Below, in pieces: positions 1-8,588 of a stretch of DNA of 64,000 nucleotides. The position numbers and the translations under genes are program-made. The notes beneath the pieces are model-generated. The model was not told where the DNA came from. It ran no database searches and saw only the letters and a list, made by a program, of their open reading frames with translations. The DNA is taken from contig CAVRVO010000017.1 of the NCBI GenBank assembly GCA_963724625.1, forward strand, positions 395,195-459,194, given 5' to 3'. This DNA is from DATBVX01 sp963724625. GTDB lineage: Bacteria; Pseudomonadota; Gammaproteobacteria; Steroidobacterales; Steroidobacteraceae. Each line of letters opens with the position of its first letter. Within the stretch, counting starts at the first letter, position 1.

Positions 1-374
1 AGACGCTGCTCGGCTCATTCGATCTGCTCCCGATCGCTGCCGGCGACGCAAGCGCTGCCGAAGTTGCCGAGACGCTCGATGCCGTATGGGGAGGACCTGA
101 CACCCTCATCGTCGTGAGCACGGATCTCAGCCACTACCACGACTACGAGACAGCGAGGATCCTCGATCGCGCAACCAACCAGGCCATCCTTGCCTTCACA
201 GAGCGGCTCGGCGGCGAACAGGCCTGTGGATGCGTCGGGCTCAACGGCTTCCTGCGAGCCGCCCAGGCACGCGCCCTCAGGATCGAGCTTCTGGACCTGC
301 GCAATTCCGGCGATACAGCGGGAGATCGTGCTCGCGTGGTGGGCTATGGCGCTTGGGCGATATTCGATGCTTGA
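1..374 (+). CDS. amrB: AmmeMemoRadiSam system protein B (Memo family), C-terminal part
   Basis: Only the 3' end is in the window; the reading frame is open from base 3. The visible part holds a DLSHYHDY block and a closing VVGYGAWAIF stretch, which fit the Memo-like family (AmmeMemoRadiSam system protein B), a dioxygenase-fold protein. In bacteria this family is usually encoded beside an AMMECR1-domain protein and a radical SAM protein. Here the AMMECR1 gene follows directly and overlaps this stop by 8 bases, which supports the call. The radical SAM partner, if present, lies upstream of the window. The biochemical role of the trio is not settled. The start and N-terminal half cannot be seen. 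Confidence 0.85.
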   Translation, partial: TLLGSFDLLPIAAGDASAAEVAETLDAVWGGPDTLIVVSTDLSHYHDYETARILDRATNQAILAFTERLGGEQACGCVGLNGFLRAAQARALRIELLDLRNSGDTAGDRARVVGYGAWAIFDA

Positions 375-918
375 CGAATCAGCGCGGCAGAGCCTGCTGA
401 GGCTGGCACGTGAGTCCCTGCATGCCGGCGTGAGCCTTGGAGTGCCCGGCCCTTTCCCGCAGCGCGAGTATCCGCCGCCACTGCAGGAATGGCGCAGCTC
501 TTTCGTTACCCTGTCTCGTGTCGGGCACTTGCGCGGCTGTTGTGGACGCCTCGAGGCCGATCGGCCGTTGACCGAAGACGTCTGGGAAAACGCATACGCC
601 TCGGGATTTCGCGACCCGCGCTTCGAGCCGCTGCTGGCGCACGAGTGCGAGGACCTTCACATCGCGATCTCGGTGCTCTCGCCACTCGAGAAGCTCGAGG
701 TACATGGCACTGATGAGCTATTGGACTCACTGATACCGCGGCGACATGGGTTGCTGCTGGCCAGGGGCGAGGAGCGGGTGACTTTCATACCGCACGTCTG
801 GGAAAGCGTCGCCGATGCGCCGAGTTTCCTGCGTCATCTGCGCGAGAAGGCCGGCTGGCCGGCGGAGGGTTGGGAACCTGACCTCGAGGTCTGGCGCTTC
901 GAGGCCGAGTCGTTCTAG
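367..918 (+). CDS. amrA: AmmeMemoRadiSam system protein A (AMMECR1 domain)
   Basis: A 183-residue protein with the AMMECR1 core. The region around VTLSRVGHLRGCCGRLE matches the family's conserved G-C-x-G segment, followed by the ENAYASGFRDPRF and ISVLSPLEKL blocks and an HGLLLARGEERVTFIPHVWE stretch. I chose the ATG at 367, which overlaps the stop of the preceding Memo-family gene by 8 bases and suggests translational coupling. A longer reading frame is open upstream to about 190, but that part is out of frame with real Memo coding sequence. The family's fold is known but its reaction is not. The gene converges on pyrF with a gap of only 12 bases. Confidence 0.88.
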   Translation: MLDESARQSLLRLARESLHAGVSLGVPGPFPQREYPPPLQEWRSSFVTLSRVGHLRGCCGRLEADRPLTEDVWENAYASGFRDPRFEPLLAHECEDLHIAISVLSPLEKLEVHGTDELLDSLIPRRHGLLLARGEERVTFIPHVWESVADAPSFLRHLREKAGWPAEGWEPDLEVWRFEAESF

Positions 919-930
919 AGGGCGCCCTCG

Positions 931-1650
931 TCAAGCCCCGGGGAACATGCGTGCAATGGTTGCCTGGATCGCTTCGGCAGCGGCCTGGGGATCGGCGGCA
1001 TCGCGAATCGGCCGTCCGACCACGATGTAATCGGCCCCATTTGCGAATGCTTCTTCGACGCTCACTACGCGCTTCTGATCGTCGACCGGACGATTTTCGA
1101 CCGGGCGGATGCCCGGTGTGACGACCAGCAACCTCTGGTCCAGATGCTGGCGCAGCAGCTTTGCCTCCAGGCCCGAGGACACGACACCATCACAACCGGC
1201 TTCGAGTGCCCGACGGGCTCGCGATAGCACCAGTTGCTCCACGTCGCAGCTGAAGCCCAGATCCTCGAGATCGCCGCGATCCAGGCTCGTGAGCACCGTG
1301 ACGGCGAGTATCTTCACGTCCCCTTTCACTTCGGCGGCAGCCTCCATGATCGATTGGTTGCCGTGCACGGTCGCGAACGTGACACCCCGATTGCGCAGGC
1401 GACGCACTGCGGCCGCGACCGTGGCCGGAACATCGAAGAACTTCAGGTCGACAAAGATCCGGTTACCCTTGCCCGCCATCCAGTCGAGCAGCTCGAAGTA
1501 CTCACCTGCCATGAAGAGCTCAAGTCCCAGCTTGTAGAAGCGCACTGCACTTCCCAGGCGGTCCACGAGCCGCCGCGCACTGCCCGCATCAGGGACATCG
1601 AGAGCGAAGATCAGGCGCTCGCGCGCCGGGATGTTTTTCGAAGCGCTCAT
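931..1650 (-). CDS. pyrF: orotidine 5'-phosphate decarboxylase
   Basis: Catalyses the last step of de novo UMP synthesis, OMP decarboxylation, in the cytoplasm. The 239-residue length is usual for the bacterial group I enzyme. The catalytic signature DLKFFDVPATV lies at residues 68-78, with Asp68, Lys70 and Asp73 as the expected active-site residues. The phosphate-binding end is VVTPGIRP followed by VVGRPI near residues 177-220. The ATG overlaps the dgt stop by four bases (ATGA), so pyrF is the last gene of a minus-strand nucleotide/aromatic block behind aroK, aroB and dgt. Other genes of pyrimidine synthesis are not in the window. Confidence 0.96.
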   Translation of the reverse strand: MSASKNIPARERLIFALDVPDAGSARRLVDRLGSAVRFYKLGLELFMAGEYFELLDWMAGKGNRIFVDLKFFDVPATVAAAVRRLRNRGVTFATVHGNQSIMEAAAEVKGDVKILAVTVLTSLDRGDLEDLGFSCDVEQLVLSRARRALEAGCDGVVSSGLEAKLLRQHLDQRLLVVTPGIRPVENRPVDDQKRVVSVEEAFANGADYIVVGRPIRDAADPQAAAEAIQATIARMFPGA

Positions 1651-2822
1651 GTTCGTTCCGCCGGATTGAAGAGTCGTTCGTGCTCGAGGATCGCGTAGCG
1701 ATCAGTCATGCCGGCGATGTAGTCGGCGACGGCACGAGCCTTGCCCGCTTCACCGGCCATCTCGAGCCCCTTCGCGGCATTCGCGCAGTGTTCCGGCGGC
1801 ATCAGGTTCATGTCACCGACGAACGCGCCGAACAGCTCACGTACCACGCGCCGCGCCTTGGACGTCATGCGCTGCACCTTGTAGTGCCGATAGACATGCT
1901 CACGCAGGAAGCTCTTGAGCTCCACCTGGCGCGTGCGCGCCTCGGTGCTGAAGCCGATGAGCGGCCGGCCGGCGCGGCGGACCTCATCAATGGTCGTCGG
2001 CGCCGTCGACTCGATGGCAATGCGGCTGGTGGTGATAACGTCGTTCACGACATAGTCGATCATGCCCCGAACGACTTCGTGCACGAGTCGCCTGCCACTG
2101 AGATCGGGATAGCGTGCGATCACCTGTTGGTGCTGCTCGCCGAAGAGTTGCGTCTGCAACAGTTGCTCGACAGTGATGAGCCCGGCGCGCACGCCATCGT
2201 CTATATCGTGATTGTTGTAGGCCACCTCGTCAGCGAGGTTGGCAAGCTGTGCTTCGAGTCCTGGTTGCTCGCGGCGCAGAAAGCGCTCTCCGATCTCGCC
2301 AAGCAGTCGCGCGTTCGACTGGGAGCAGTGCTTGAGAATGCCTTCGCGGCATTCGAAAGTGAGGTTGAGGCCCGGAAAGGACGCGTAATGGTCCTCGATC
2401 TCGTCCACAACCCTGAGTGATTGCAGGTTGTGCTCGAACCCACCGAACTCGCGCATGCACTCGTTGAGCGCATCCTGACCTGCATGACCGAAGGGCGTAT
2501 GCCCGAGATCGTGCGCCAGACAGATCGCTTCGGTCAGTGTCTCGTTGAGCCTGAGTACGCGCGCAATCGTGCGTCCGATCTGCGCCACTTCGAGCGAATG
2601 CGTGATACGCGTGCGATACAGGTCGCCTTCGTGATTGACGAATACCTGCGTCTTGTAGACCAGCCGGCGAAACGCGGTGGAATGAATGATGCGATCGCGG
2701 TCGCGCTGGTATTCGCTGCGGAACCGCGGCGGGGTCTCGTGATGGAGCCGGCCGCGCGATCGCGAGGGGTGCGCCGCGTAGGGGGCGAGGGTCACTTCTT
2801 CGTCGCTAGCGTCAGGGGTCAC
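1647..2822 (-). CDS. dgt: deoxyguanosinetriphosphate triphosphohydrolase-like HD-domain protein
   Basis: A 391-residue HD-superfamily protein of the dGTPase type, which hydrolyses dNTPs to the nucleoside and triphosphate. The metal-binding set is visible: His75 in RTRITHSLEVAQI, His104-Asp105 in CLAHDLGHTPFGHAG, and a later YNNHDIDDG segment. The length fits the shorter dGTPase-like group rather than the roughly 505-residue E. coli Dgt, so substrate specificity is not certain. The start is a GTG overlapping the aroB stop by four bases (GTGA), and the stop overlaps the pyrF start in the same way. This implies one aroB-dgt-pyrF transcript with translational coupling. Confidence 0.9.
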   Translation of the reverse strand: MTPDASDEEVTLAPYAAHPSRSRGRLHHETPPRFRSEYQRDRDRIIHSTAFRRLVYKTQVFVNHEGDLYRTRITHSLEVAQIGRTIARVLRLNETLTEAICLAHDLGHTPFGHAGQDALNECMREFGGFEHNLQSLRVVDEIEDHYASFPGLNLTFECREGILKHCSQSNARLLGEIGERFLRREQPGLEAQLANLADEVAYNNHDIDDGVRAGLITVEQLLQTQLFGEQHQQVIARYPDLSGRRLVHEVVRGMIDYVVNDVITTSRIAIESTAPTTIDEVRRAGRPLIGFSTEARTRQVELKSFLREHVYRHYKVQRMTSKARRVVRELFGAFVGDMNLMPPEHCANAAKGLEMAGEAGKARAVADYIAGMTDRYAILEHERLFNPAERT

Positions 2823-3898
2823 TGTCCGAGAAACTCCTGCAGGGTATCGCGCAGCTCTTCCGCCCCGAATTCCGTGCTGACGCGCGCCGCGCCGAGCCTG
2901 GGCAGCAATACCAGCCGCAGGCGGCCGTCCCTGACTTTCTTGTCGAGCTGCATGAACTCGAGCATCTGCCCTACATCGAGGCCGGGCGCCGAGGTTGGCA
3001 GGCCGGCGCGTTCCAGCAGCGATCGCACGCGTTGCACATCCGCATCAACCAGCCATCCCAGCCGCGCCGACAGCGCGGTAGCCATCAACAGGCCGATGGC
3101 CACGGCCTCACCGTGCAACCAGGTGCGATAGGCGGTCGCAGATTCGATCGCGTGCCCGAAAGTGTGTCCCAGGTTGAGCAGGGCCCGCGCGCCTTGTTCG
3201 CGCTCGTCGGCGGCAACGATACCGGCCTTGATTTCGCAGGAGCGTCGGATCGCGTGCTCGAGCGTTCCAGGGTCACAAGCAAGCAACTTGTCGAGGGAAG
3301 CCTCGATCCACTGCAGAAATCGAAGGTCCTCGATCAAGCCGTACTTGATAACCTCGGCAAGGCCGGCGCGCAGCTCGCGCGGCGGCAGCGTGCGCAGCGT
3401 AGCGATGTCCGTCAGAACGCCAATAGGCTGATGGAATGCGCCGATGAGATTCTTGCCGGCGGAATGATTGATTCCCGTCTTGCCACCGACAGCGGAATCG
3501 ACCTGTGCGAGCAGGGTCGTCGGCACTTGCAGGTAGGCGATACCGCGCTGGTAGCAGGCTGCCGCAAACCCCGCGACGTCACCCACGACGCCGCCGCCCA
3601 GGGCTACGATTGCGCCGTCCCGATGCAGCCGCGCGGCCGCGAGGGCATCGAAGATGGTGTTGAGTGTCTGGAAATTCTTGAACTCTTCGCCGTCCGGCAA
3701 GCAGTGAACGGCAATGTGTCGCTCACCGAGCCCCCGGATGAGCTGCGGCATGTGCAGTCGCGCCAGGGTGTCGTTGGTGACGACCAGAATGTTCCGGTGC
3801 ACGAGCAGCCGGTCCAGGAGCGCGCGGTCCGCGAGCAGCCCCTCGCCGATGACGATCGGGTAGCTGCGGGTCCCAAGATCGATGTCGAGTTGCTGCAC
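2819..3898 (-). CDS. aroB: 3-dehydroquinate synthase
   Basis: Second enzyme of the shikimate pathway, converting DAHP to 3-dehydroquinate with NAD and a divalent metal. Family blocks are clear: ALGGGVVGDVAGF (NAD binding), the PTTLLAQVDSAVGGKTGIN active-site stretch, and LNLGHTFGHAIE supplying metal-binding histidines. I chose the GTG at 3898, giving 359 residues beginning VQQLDIDLGTRSYPI, because AroB proteins begin at this point. A longer open frame up to 4033 would overlap aroK and adds a basic, non-homologous extension. It sits 106 bases behind aroK, the common aroK-aroB pairing downstream of pil genes in Pseudomonas-like bacteria. Confidence 0.94.
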   Translation of the reverse strand: MQQLDIDLGTRSYPIVIGEGLLADRALLDRLLVHRNILVVTNDTLARLHMPQLIRGLGERHIAVHCLPDGEEFKNFQTLNTIFDALAAARLHRDGAIVALGGGVVGDVAGFAAACYQRGIAYLQVPTTLLAQVDSAVGGKTGINHSAGKNLIGAFHQPIGVLTDIATLRTLPPRELRAGLAEVIKYGLIEDLRFLQWIEASLDKLLACDPGTLEHAIRRSCEIKAGIVAADEREQGARALLNLGHTFGHAIESATAYRTWLHGEAVAIGLLMATALSARLGWLVDADVQRVRSLLERAGLPTSAPGLDVGQMLEFMQLDKKVRDGRLRLVLLPRLGAARVSTEFGAEELRDTLQEFLGQ

Positions 3899-4004
3899 CA
3901 GTAGCCTGGGTGAACGGGCAGGCTGCTGTGGCCCGCCCCGGCGTTCGCGGCGCGCAGTATAAAGGCGTTGTACGCGAAGTGCAGTGCCGAAGCGTCGACC
4001 CTTG

Positions 4005-4550
4005 CTAGGACGCGAGCGGAGCGGGCCGCTCACTCAGAATTCTCTGCACGTCCTCTGCCACGGACTGAACGCGCCGTCCGTCCGTAGAGACCGTGATGTC
4101 GGCAATCTCAACGTACAGGGGCTCCCGCTCCTGCATCAGCTCATCGAGGCGCGCCTGCGGGTCAGTATTGAGCAGCAGGGGCCGGTGCCGGCCCTGTCGC
4201 GTGCGCTCCATCTGCTGGCGCACTGAAGTCTGCAGGTAGACCACGCAACCGCGCGCCGCGAGGGCCTGGCGGTTGTCCGGTCGCAGAACCGCCCCACCGC
4301 CGGTGGCGAGCACGATGGGCTCCAGCTGGGTGAGCTGTTCGATGACCTCGTGCTCGCGGGCGCGAAAACCGCCTTCGCCCTCCTTCTCGAAGATAAACGC
4401 TATATCGACGCCGGTGCGGGCCTCGATTTCGGAGTCGCTGTCGTGGAAGGGAAACTTCAGAGCGCGGGCCAGGTGCCTGCCGACGGCGGTCTTGCCCGAG
4501 CCCATCGGTCCGATGAGGAAAATGTTGCGTTTCGTGAGCATCAAAAGCAC
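4005..4550 (-). CDS. aroK: shikimate kinase
   Basis: Phosphorylates shikimate with ATP in aromatic amino acid synthesis. The 181-residue protein has the Walker A loop GPMGSGKT at residues 14-21, the shikimate-binding HDSDSEIE around residues 36-43, and ATGGGAVLR near residue 82. The LID arginines lie in RTRQGRHRPLL. ATG codons at residues 1 and 4 are both plausible; the one at residue 4 (MLTKRNIFLIG) matches typical starts slightly better. It lies 53 bases downstream of pilQ on the same strand and 106 bases before aroB, so it may be read from the pil promoter as well as its own. Confidence 0.94.
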   Translation of the reverse strand: MLLMLTKRNIFLIGPMGSGKTAVGRHLARALKFPFHDSDSEIEARTGVDIAFIFEKEGEGGFRAREHEVIEQLTQLEPIVLATGGGAVLRPDNRQALAARGCVVYLQTSVRQQMERTRQGRHRPLLLNTDPQARLDELMQEREPLYVEIADITVSTDGRRVQSVAEDVQRILSERPAPLAS

Positions 4551-4603
4551 GCGGCCGCTGGTGAAGCGGCCGCGTATTATCCCTCAGCTTCCGACGCGTG
4601 GCG

Positions 4604-6814
4604 TCAGTAGAGGTTTGCGCCCTCGCGCAGGATCCGCGGCGTAATGAAGATCAGGAGCTCGTCCTTGTTCTCGGTCTTGCTCTTGCTCTTGAACAGCACG
4701 CCAAGGCCCGGGATGTCACCCAGCCAAGGCACCTTGTTTTCGGTCTCGCGGAATTCCGTCTCCATGATGCCGCCGAGCACCACCGTCTGACCATCGTTGA
4801 CCAGGACCTGTGTGACGATTTCGCGCGTGTCGATGGAGGGCACGTTGACGCCGAACGAGGTGACAATCACCTGGCCCACGCTGTCCTTGCTGACGGTGAG
4901 ATCCATGATGATGCGGTTGTCCGGCGTGATCTGTGGGGTGACCTTCAATGCGAGCACTGCCTTCTTGAACTGAATCGTGGTCGCACCGCTCGAGGAAGCT
5001 TCCTGGTACGGAATCTCCGTACCCTGCTCGATGATCGCTTCGCGCTGGTTTGCCGTCACCACGCGCGGCGCCGACACGATCTGGCCGCGTCCTTCGGCCT
5101 GTGCCGCCGACAGCTCCAGATCCACTATGAAGTCCGAGTCGAGCAGCGTAAGTGCGATTCGGCCCGCTGGGTTGGCCACCGGCAGATTGACCATGTAGCG
5201 GTCATTGACGTTCGGCAAGCTGACGGCCGGCGGCGTACCGCCCGGCGCGTTGTTGTTGTTCGGCTGCAGGACGATGTCATCGTCCTCGCGGCCGACACCG
5301 CTACTGGAAACAACTCCCGCCGAGTTCGTGCCACCGAACCCGAGGCTCTGCTGATCGCCGATCGCGGTCGCGCCGAAACGCACGCCGAGATTGCGCGAGA
5401 AGTCATCGTTGGCTACGACGATACGCGCCTCGATCAGCACCTGCCGGATTGGAATGTCCAGCGTCGACACCAGGCGCCGAATGTCTTGCAGACGATCCGC
5501 CGTGTCCTGAACCAGCAGGGTGTTGGTACGTTCATCGATGCTGACGTTGCCGCGGGCGGACAGCAGCGAATTGTTGCCGCCCGAGGACTTGATCAGTCCG
5601 GCAAGATCTCCCGCCTTGGCATAGTTGACCTGTACGTATTCAGTGCGCAGTGGAGCGAGTTCCTGCAGATCTTTGCGGGCCGCAAGCTCCGCTTTTTCAC
5701 GCGCGGCGAGTTCCTCGGTCGGCGCCACGATGATCACGTTGCCTTCGCGACGCTTGTCGAGGCCCTTGGTGCGCAGAACGATGTCGAGCGCCTGATCCCA
5801 GGGCACGTTCTGCAGGCGCAGGGTGACGTTACCCTGCACCGAGTCACTGACCACGATGTTCTGCCCGCTGGTATCCGCCAGCAGCTGCAGCACGGCGCGC
5901 GTTTCGATGTCCTGGAAGTTGAGCGTCAGCCGCTCACCGGTGTAGTCCTTCTTCTCCTGGGCGGATGCCGTGGAGCGAACGGCCGGCTTGACCTCGATCG
6001 TGTATTGATTGTCCGTCTGGTAAGCCAGCTGCTCGAAATCACCCGTCGCGGAGATCACCAGGCGCGAGCTGTCGCTGACCTTGAGGGCATCTACGTTCTG
6101 GACCGGTGTGGCGAAATCGGTGACATCAAAACGCTTCATCAACTCCGTGGGCAACGATGCACCCGCAAAATCCACCACGATCTGCGTGCCCTGCTGGCGC
6201 AGGTTGACTGGAGTGTGCGGATCGCTCAGATCCACGATGACCCGGCCGGCACCGTCGGGCGCGCGGCGAAAATCGATGTTGCGAATGCTGCGCGGACCAC
6301 TCGCCGCGGCACTGCGGCTCGGGGCTGCACCACCGCCGGACGCAGCCGGTGCGGCTGCCGCAGCGGCCTGCTGCGTGCCACCGACCATGACCACGATGCT
6401 GTTGCCCTCGACTCGCGTTTGATAGGGCATCAGCGTATCGAGATTGAGCACCAGGCGCGTGCGCCCGCCCGCCTCGGCCGCGAGGATCGTGTCGACACCA
6501 CCCGACTTGACGTCGATGCGCCGGTTCTGCAACGCCAGGCCTGTATTGGGCAGGTCCAGGGCGATGCGCGCCGGGCGGTCGATCGTGAAGCTGAGAGGCT
6601 CAGGTGCGGGCCCGTTCAGGCGCAGCCTGAGCTGCAGCTGCTGACCCGGCAGGGTTTGGACGTCGATCGCCTGCAGCTTCAAGCCCTCAGCGGGCTGTGC
6701 GGCCGCGAGACCAGGCAGCGCAGCGATGGTCGCGAACGCAGCCACCAAGGCGGCGCCGAGTCCGTTGCGGATACCTGCTCCCAGAGCGAGCCAAAGCCGA
6801 TTCATCCCACTCAT
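4604..6814 (-). CDS. pilQ: type IV pilus secretin PilQ
   Basis: Outer-membrane secretin through which the type IV pilus leaves the cell. The 736-residue protein starts with a signal peptide (positively charged start, hydrophobic stretch, cleavage near GLAAAQ). Two AMIN domains that bind peptidoglycan follow, roughly residues 40-130 and 160-260. A secretin/TonB short domain (GQNIVVSDSVQGNVTL, near 315) and an N1-type ring domain come next. The C-terminal secretin channel ends in the signature around VVLGGIMETEFRETENKVPW and GDIPGLGVLFKS. It is the last gene of pilMNOPQ, 21 bases after pilP. Length and order match proteobacterial PilQ. Confidence 0.96.
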   Translation of the reverse strand: MSGMNRLWLALGAGIRNGLGAALVAAFATIAALPGLAAAQPAEGLKLQAIDVQTLPGQQLQLRLRLNGPAPEPLSFTIDRPARIALDLPNTGLALQNRRIDVKSGGVDTILAAEAGGRTRLVLNLDTLMPYQTRVEGNSIVVMVGGTQQAAAAAAPAASGGGAAPSRSAAASGPRSIRNIDFRRAPDGAGRVIVDLSDPHTPVNLRQQGTQIVVDFAGASLPTELMKRFDVTDFATPVQNVDALKVSDSSRLVISATGDFEQLAYQTDNQYTIEVKPAVRSTASAQEKKDYTGERLTLNFQDIETRAVLQLLADTSGQNIVVSDSVQGNVTLRLQNVPWDQALDIVLRTKGLDKRREGNVIIVAPTEELAAREKAELAARKDLQELAPLRTEYVQVNYAKAGDLAGLIKSSGGNNSLLSARGNVSIDERTNTLLVQDTADRLQDIRRLVSTLDIPIRQVLIEARIVVANDDFSRNLGVRFGATAIGDQQSLGFGGTNSAGVVSSSGVGREDDDIVLQPNNNNAPGGTPPAVSLPNVNDRYMVNLPVANPAGRIALTLLDSDFIVDLELSAAQAEGRGQIVSAPRVVTANQREAIIEQGTEIPYQEASSSGATTIQFKKAVLALKVTPQITPDNRIIMDLTVSKDSVGQVIVTSFGVNVPSIDTREIVTQVLVNDGQTVVLGGIMETEFRETENKVPWLGDIPGLGVLFKSKSKTENKDELLIFITPRILREGANLY

Positions 6815-6835
6815 TTGCTTGTGCTCCCTTACAGA

Positions 6836-7390
6836 TCAGTCTTTCAGGCCCAAGGCAGCCGGCCGCTCCATGTAGCCGCCCATGCCGTCCGGAACGATCT
6901 CAACTAACGTAATCTTGGCGTCGGATATCGAAACGATCTTGCCGTCGTTCTGACCGACGTACTGACCAGGCAGAACGCGATGCACCAAACCATCTTTGGT
7001 CTGCACCAGGCCGAACTGCCGGCCTTCGAGCTTCAGGGTGCCTACCATCTTCAGCGTGTCGAGCGAGAACTGCTCGAGGAACTCACGATTGCGCTTGGTA
7101 TCGGGACGCACGCCGACGCCCGCGGCAACTGGTGCCGCCGGGGCAAACGGCGAACGCAGGTCGGCGTCGCTGTACGCGTAGGTTTCGTACGGTTTCACTT
7201 CCGGCAGCGGCTCGATGCGCCCACCAGGACGCTGCTTGACCTCGGCGAGCCAGCGCTGCAGGTCATCCTGGCCGCTCGAGCATCCGCCGAGCAGCGCCAC
7301 GCCCACCAGGGCCAGGACCGACAGTGCGCCTTTCATGATCAGGTCACGCATACGGCTCTCTCTTGCGTCTCCGAGTGCTGCCGTGCTCAT
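6836..7390 (-). CDS. pilP: type IV pilus inner-membrane lipoprotein PilP
   Basis: PilP links the inner-membrane PilN/PilO complex to the PilQ secretin. The protein has a lipoprotein signal with lipobox LLGGC near residues 34-38, a disordered linker, and the C-terminal HR-type beta domain (DTLKMVGTLKLEGRQFGLV through the VLPGQYVGQNDGKI region). The most upstream ATG, at 7390, overlaps the pilO stop in an ATGA junction and gives 184 residues. A shorter start at residue 14 (MRDLIMKGAL) gives a more typical lipoprotein signal, so the exact start is open. Third-to-last position in pilMNOPQ is as expected. Confidence 0.93.
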   Translation of the reverse strand: MSTAALGDARESRMRDLIMKGALSVLALVGVALLGGCSSGQDDLQRWLAEVKQRPGGRIEPLPEVKPYETYAYSDADLRSPFAPAAPVAAGVGVRPDTKRNREFLEQFSLDTLKMVGTLKLEGRQFGLVQTKDGLVHRVLPGQYVGQNDGKIVSISDAKITLVEIVPDGMGGYMERPAALGLKD

Positions 7391-8031
7391 GTCTTCTTGC
7401 CCGCCGCGTTGGCGGCCTTGGCCGCATCACCCTTGTCCTCGTCTTCTTCGAGGTAGCGGTAGGTCTTGGCGGTGACGTCGAGCACCAGTTGGTCGAGAGA
7501 GTCCTTGCTCTCGGGCTTGATCTCGATGTCGTGCAACGTGACGATGCGTGGCAGCGCGGCGATGCCGCTCACGAAATTGCCGAGCTGGTGATAGCTGCCC
7601 GTCAGGCGGATCTTGATCGGTAGCTCGGCATAGAAATCTCTGCGCACTTCGCCCGCCGGCTGAAACAGTTTCTCCTGCAGGCCCGCGGCCAGGCCGGTCT
7701 GCGAAATATCAACCAGCAGGCTCGGCACTTCGGTCTTGCCGGGGAGCTGGCGCAGCATGGCGCCGAACGAGCGCTCCATATCCTTGAGCTGCTCCTTGTA
7801 CGCTTCGAAGTTGGCGGCCTTGCGCTGCTTCTGTTCAAAGGTCTGGCGCAGCTCCTGCTCTTCCTGCTGTGCACGCAGCAGCTCGGGCCGCTGGTTCTGC
7901 CACACGAAGTAGTAGGCCGCAAACAGCGCGACCACCAGGAAAATGACGCCGATGAGGCCCCAACGAAATGCGCCCGGCCAGCGGCCGATGTCACGCTTGT
8001 CGAGGTTGCGGAGTTCTTCGAGAAGGTTCAT
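7387..8031 (-). CDS. pilO: type IV pilus assembly protein PilO
   Basis: Inner-membrane alignment-complex protein that forms heterodimers with PilN. The 214 residues contain a short cytoplasmic tail with NLDKRDIGRWPGAF, one transmembrane helix at about residues 25-45, a coiled-coil stretch rich in Gln, Glu and Lys at about 52-95, and a ferredoxin-like periplasmic domain containing the LTGSYHQLGNFVSGIAALPR motif typical of PilO. The start overlaps the pilN stop by four bases and the stop overlaps the pilP start by four bases, so the three genes are translationally coupled. The Lys/Ala-rich C-terminus is a probable flexible tail. Confidence 0.95.
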   Translation of the reverse strand: MNLLEELRNLDKRDIGRWPGAFRWGLIGVIFLVVALFAAYYFVWQNQRPELLRAQQEEQELRQTFEQKQRKAANFEAYKEQLKDMERSFGAMLRQLPGKTEVPSLLVDISQTGLAAGLQEKLFQPAGEVRRDFYAELPIKIRLTGSYHQLGNFVSGIAALPRIVTLHDIEIKPESKDSLDQLVLDVTAKTYRYLEEDEDKGDAAKAANAAGKKT

Positions 8032-8588
8032 TGCTCCTCCCCGGGAAGTTGCACGCCGACCTGGTCGGCGAACAGCGTGAACTCACTGCCGAGTGCCGCA
8101 TCCTTCTTCGTCTCGACCACCTCGAGTTCGGGCTTGTCCAGCCACTCCGAGTCATCGATGTTGCGCATGAATGCCGACACCCGGGTGCTGGACTGCGCCA
8201 TGCCCTTGAGCTCGAGGCGCTTCTCGGACTGCTTCACGGAGGTGAGGTAGACACCGTCGGGGAGCGTCCGCACCAGCTGATCGAAGAGATGCACGACCTC
8301 GGGACGCGAGCGCTGCAGCTTCTGGATGATGTCCATGCGCGCGATCAGGCGCTGCTTCTGATTCTCGAGGCCAAGAATCTCGGTAATCTGTTTGTCGAGC
8401 TTGACGATCTCGTCCTTCAGCAGCTGATTCTTCTCATTCTGCTGGTCGATCCGGTTGGACATGACGAGCGACAGCAGCAGTGCGACGGCGCCGGCGGCCA
8501 CCACTGCGCCGATCGCAGCAAATGCAAATTCGCGCTGGCGCTTCTTGCGCTCTTCGGCGCGCCACGGCAGTAGGTTAATTCTTGGCAT
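8028..8588 (-). CDS. pilN: type IV pilus assembly protein PilN
   Basis: Inner-membrane partner of PilO whose cytoplasmic N-terminus docks into PilM. The chosen start, ATG at 8588, yields MPRINLLPWRAEERKKR, containing the INLLPWR motif that binds PilM. It forms a TGATG junction with the pilM stop. An upstream in-frame ATG at 8618 would add ten residues inside pilM and is not favoured. The 186 residues hold one transmembrane helix (about 23-45), a coiled coil (about 48-80) and a periplasmic ferredoxin-like domain with VYLTSVKQSEKRLELKG. The order and spacing fit the canonical operon. Confidence 0.95.
   Translation of the reverse strand: MPRINLLPWRAEERKKRQREFAFAAIGAVVAAGAVALLLSLVMSNRIDQQNEKNQLLKDEIVKLDKQITEILGLENQKQRLIARMDIIQKLQRSRPEVVHLFDQLVRTLPDGVYLTSVKQSEKRLELKGMAQSSTRVSAFMRNIDDSEWLDKPELEVVETKKDAALGSEFTLFADQVGVQLPGEEQ

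Noticed and set aside
918..929. GAGGGCGCCCTC palindrome between the AMMECR1 and pyrF stops
   Set aside because: Perfect but only 12 bases with no room for a loop and no T-run; not enough for a terminator call.
4598..6907. A 769-codon open frame on the plus strand opposite pilQ
   Set aside because: It is fully antisense to a clear secretin gene, is rich in Arg, Asp and His as typical of GC-rich shadow frames, and shows no family motif.
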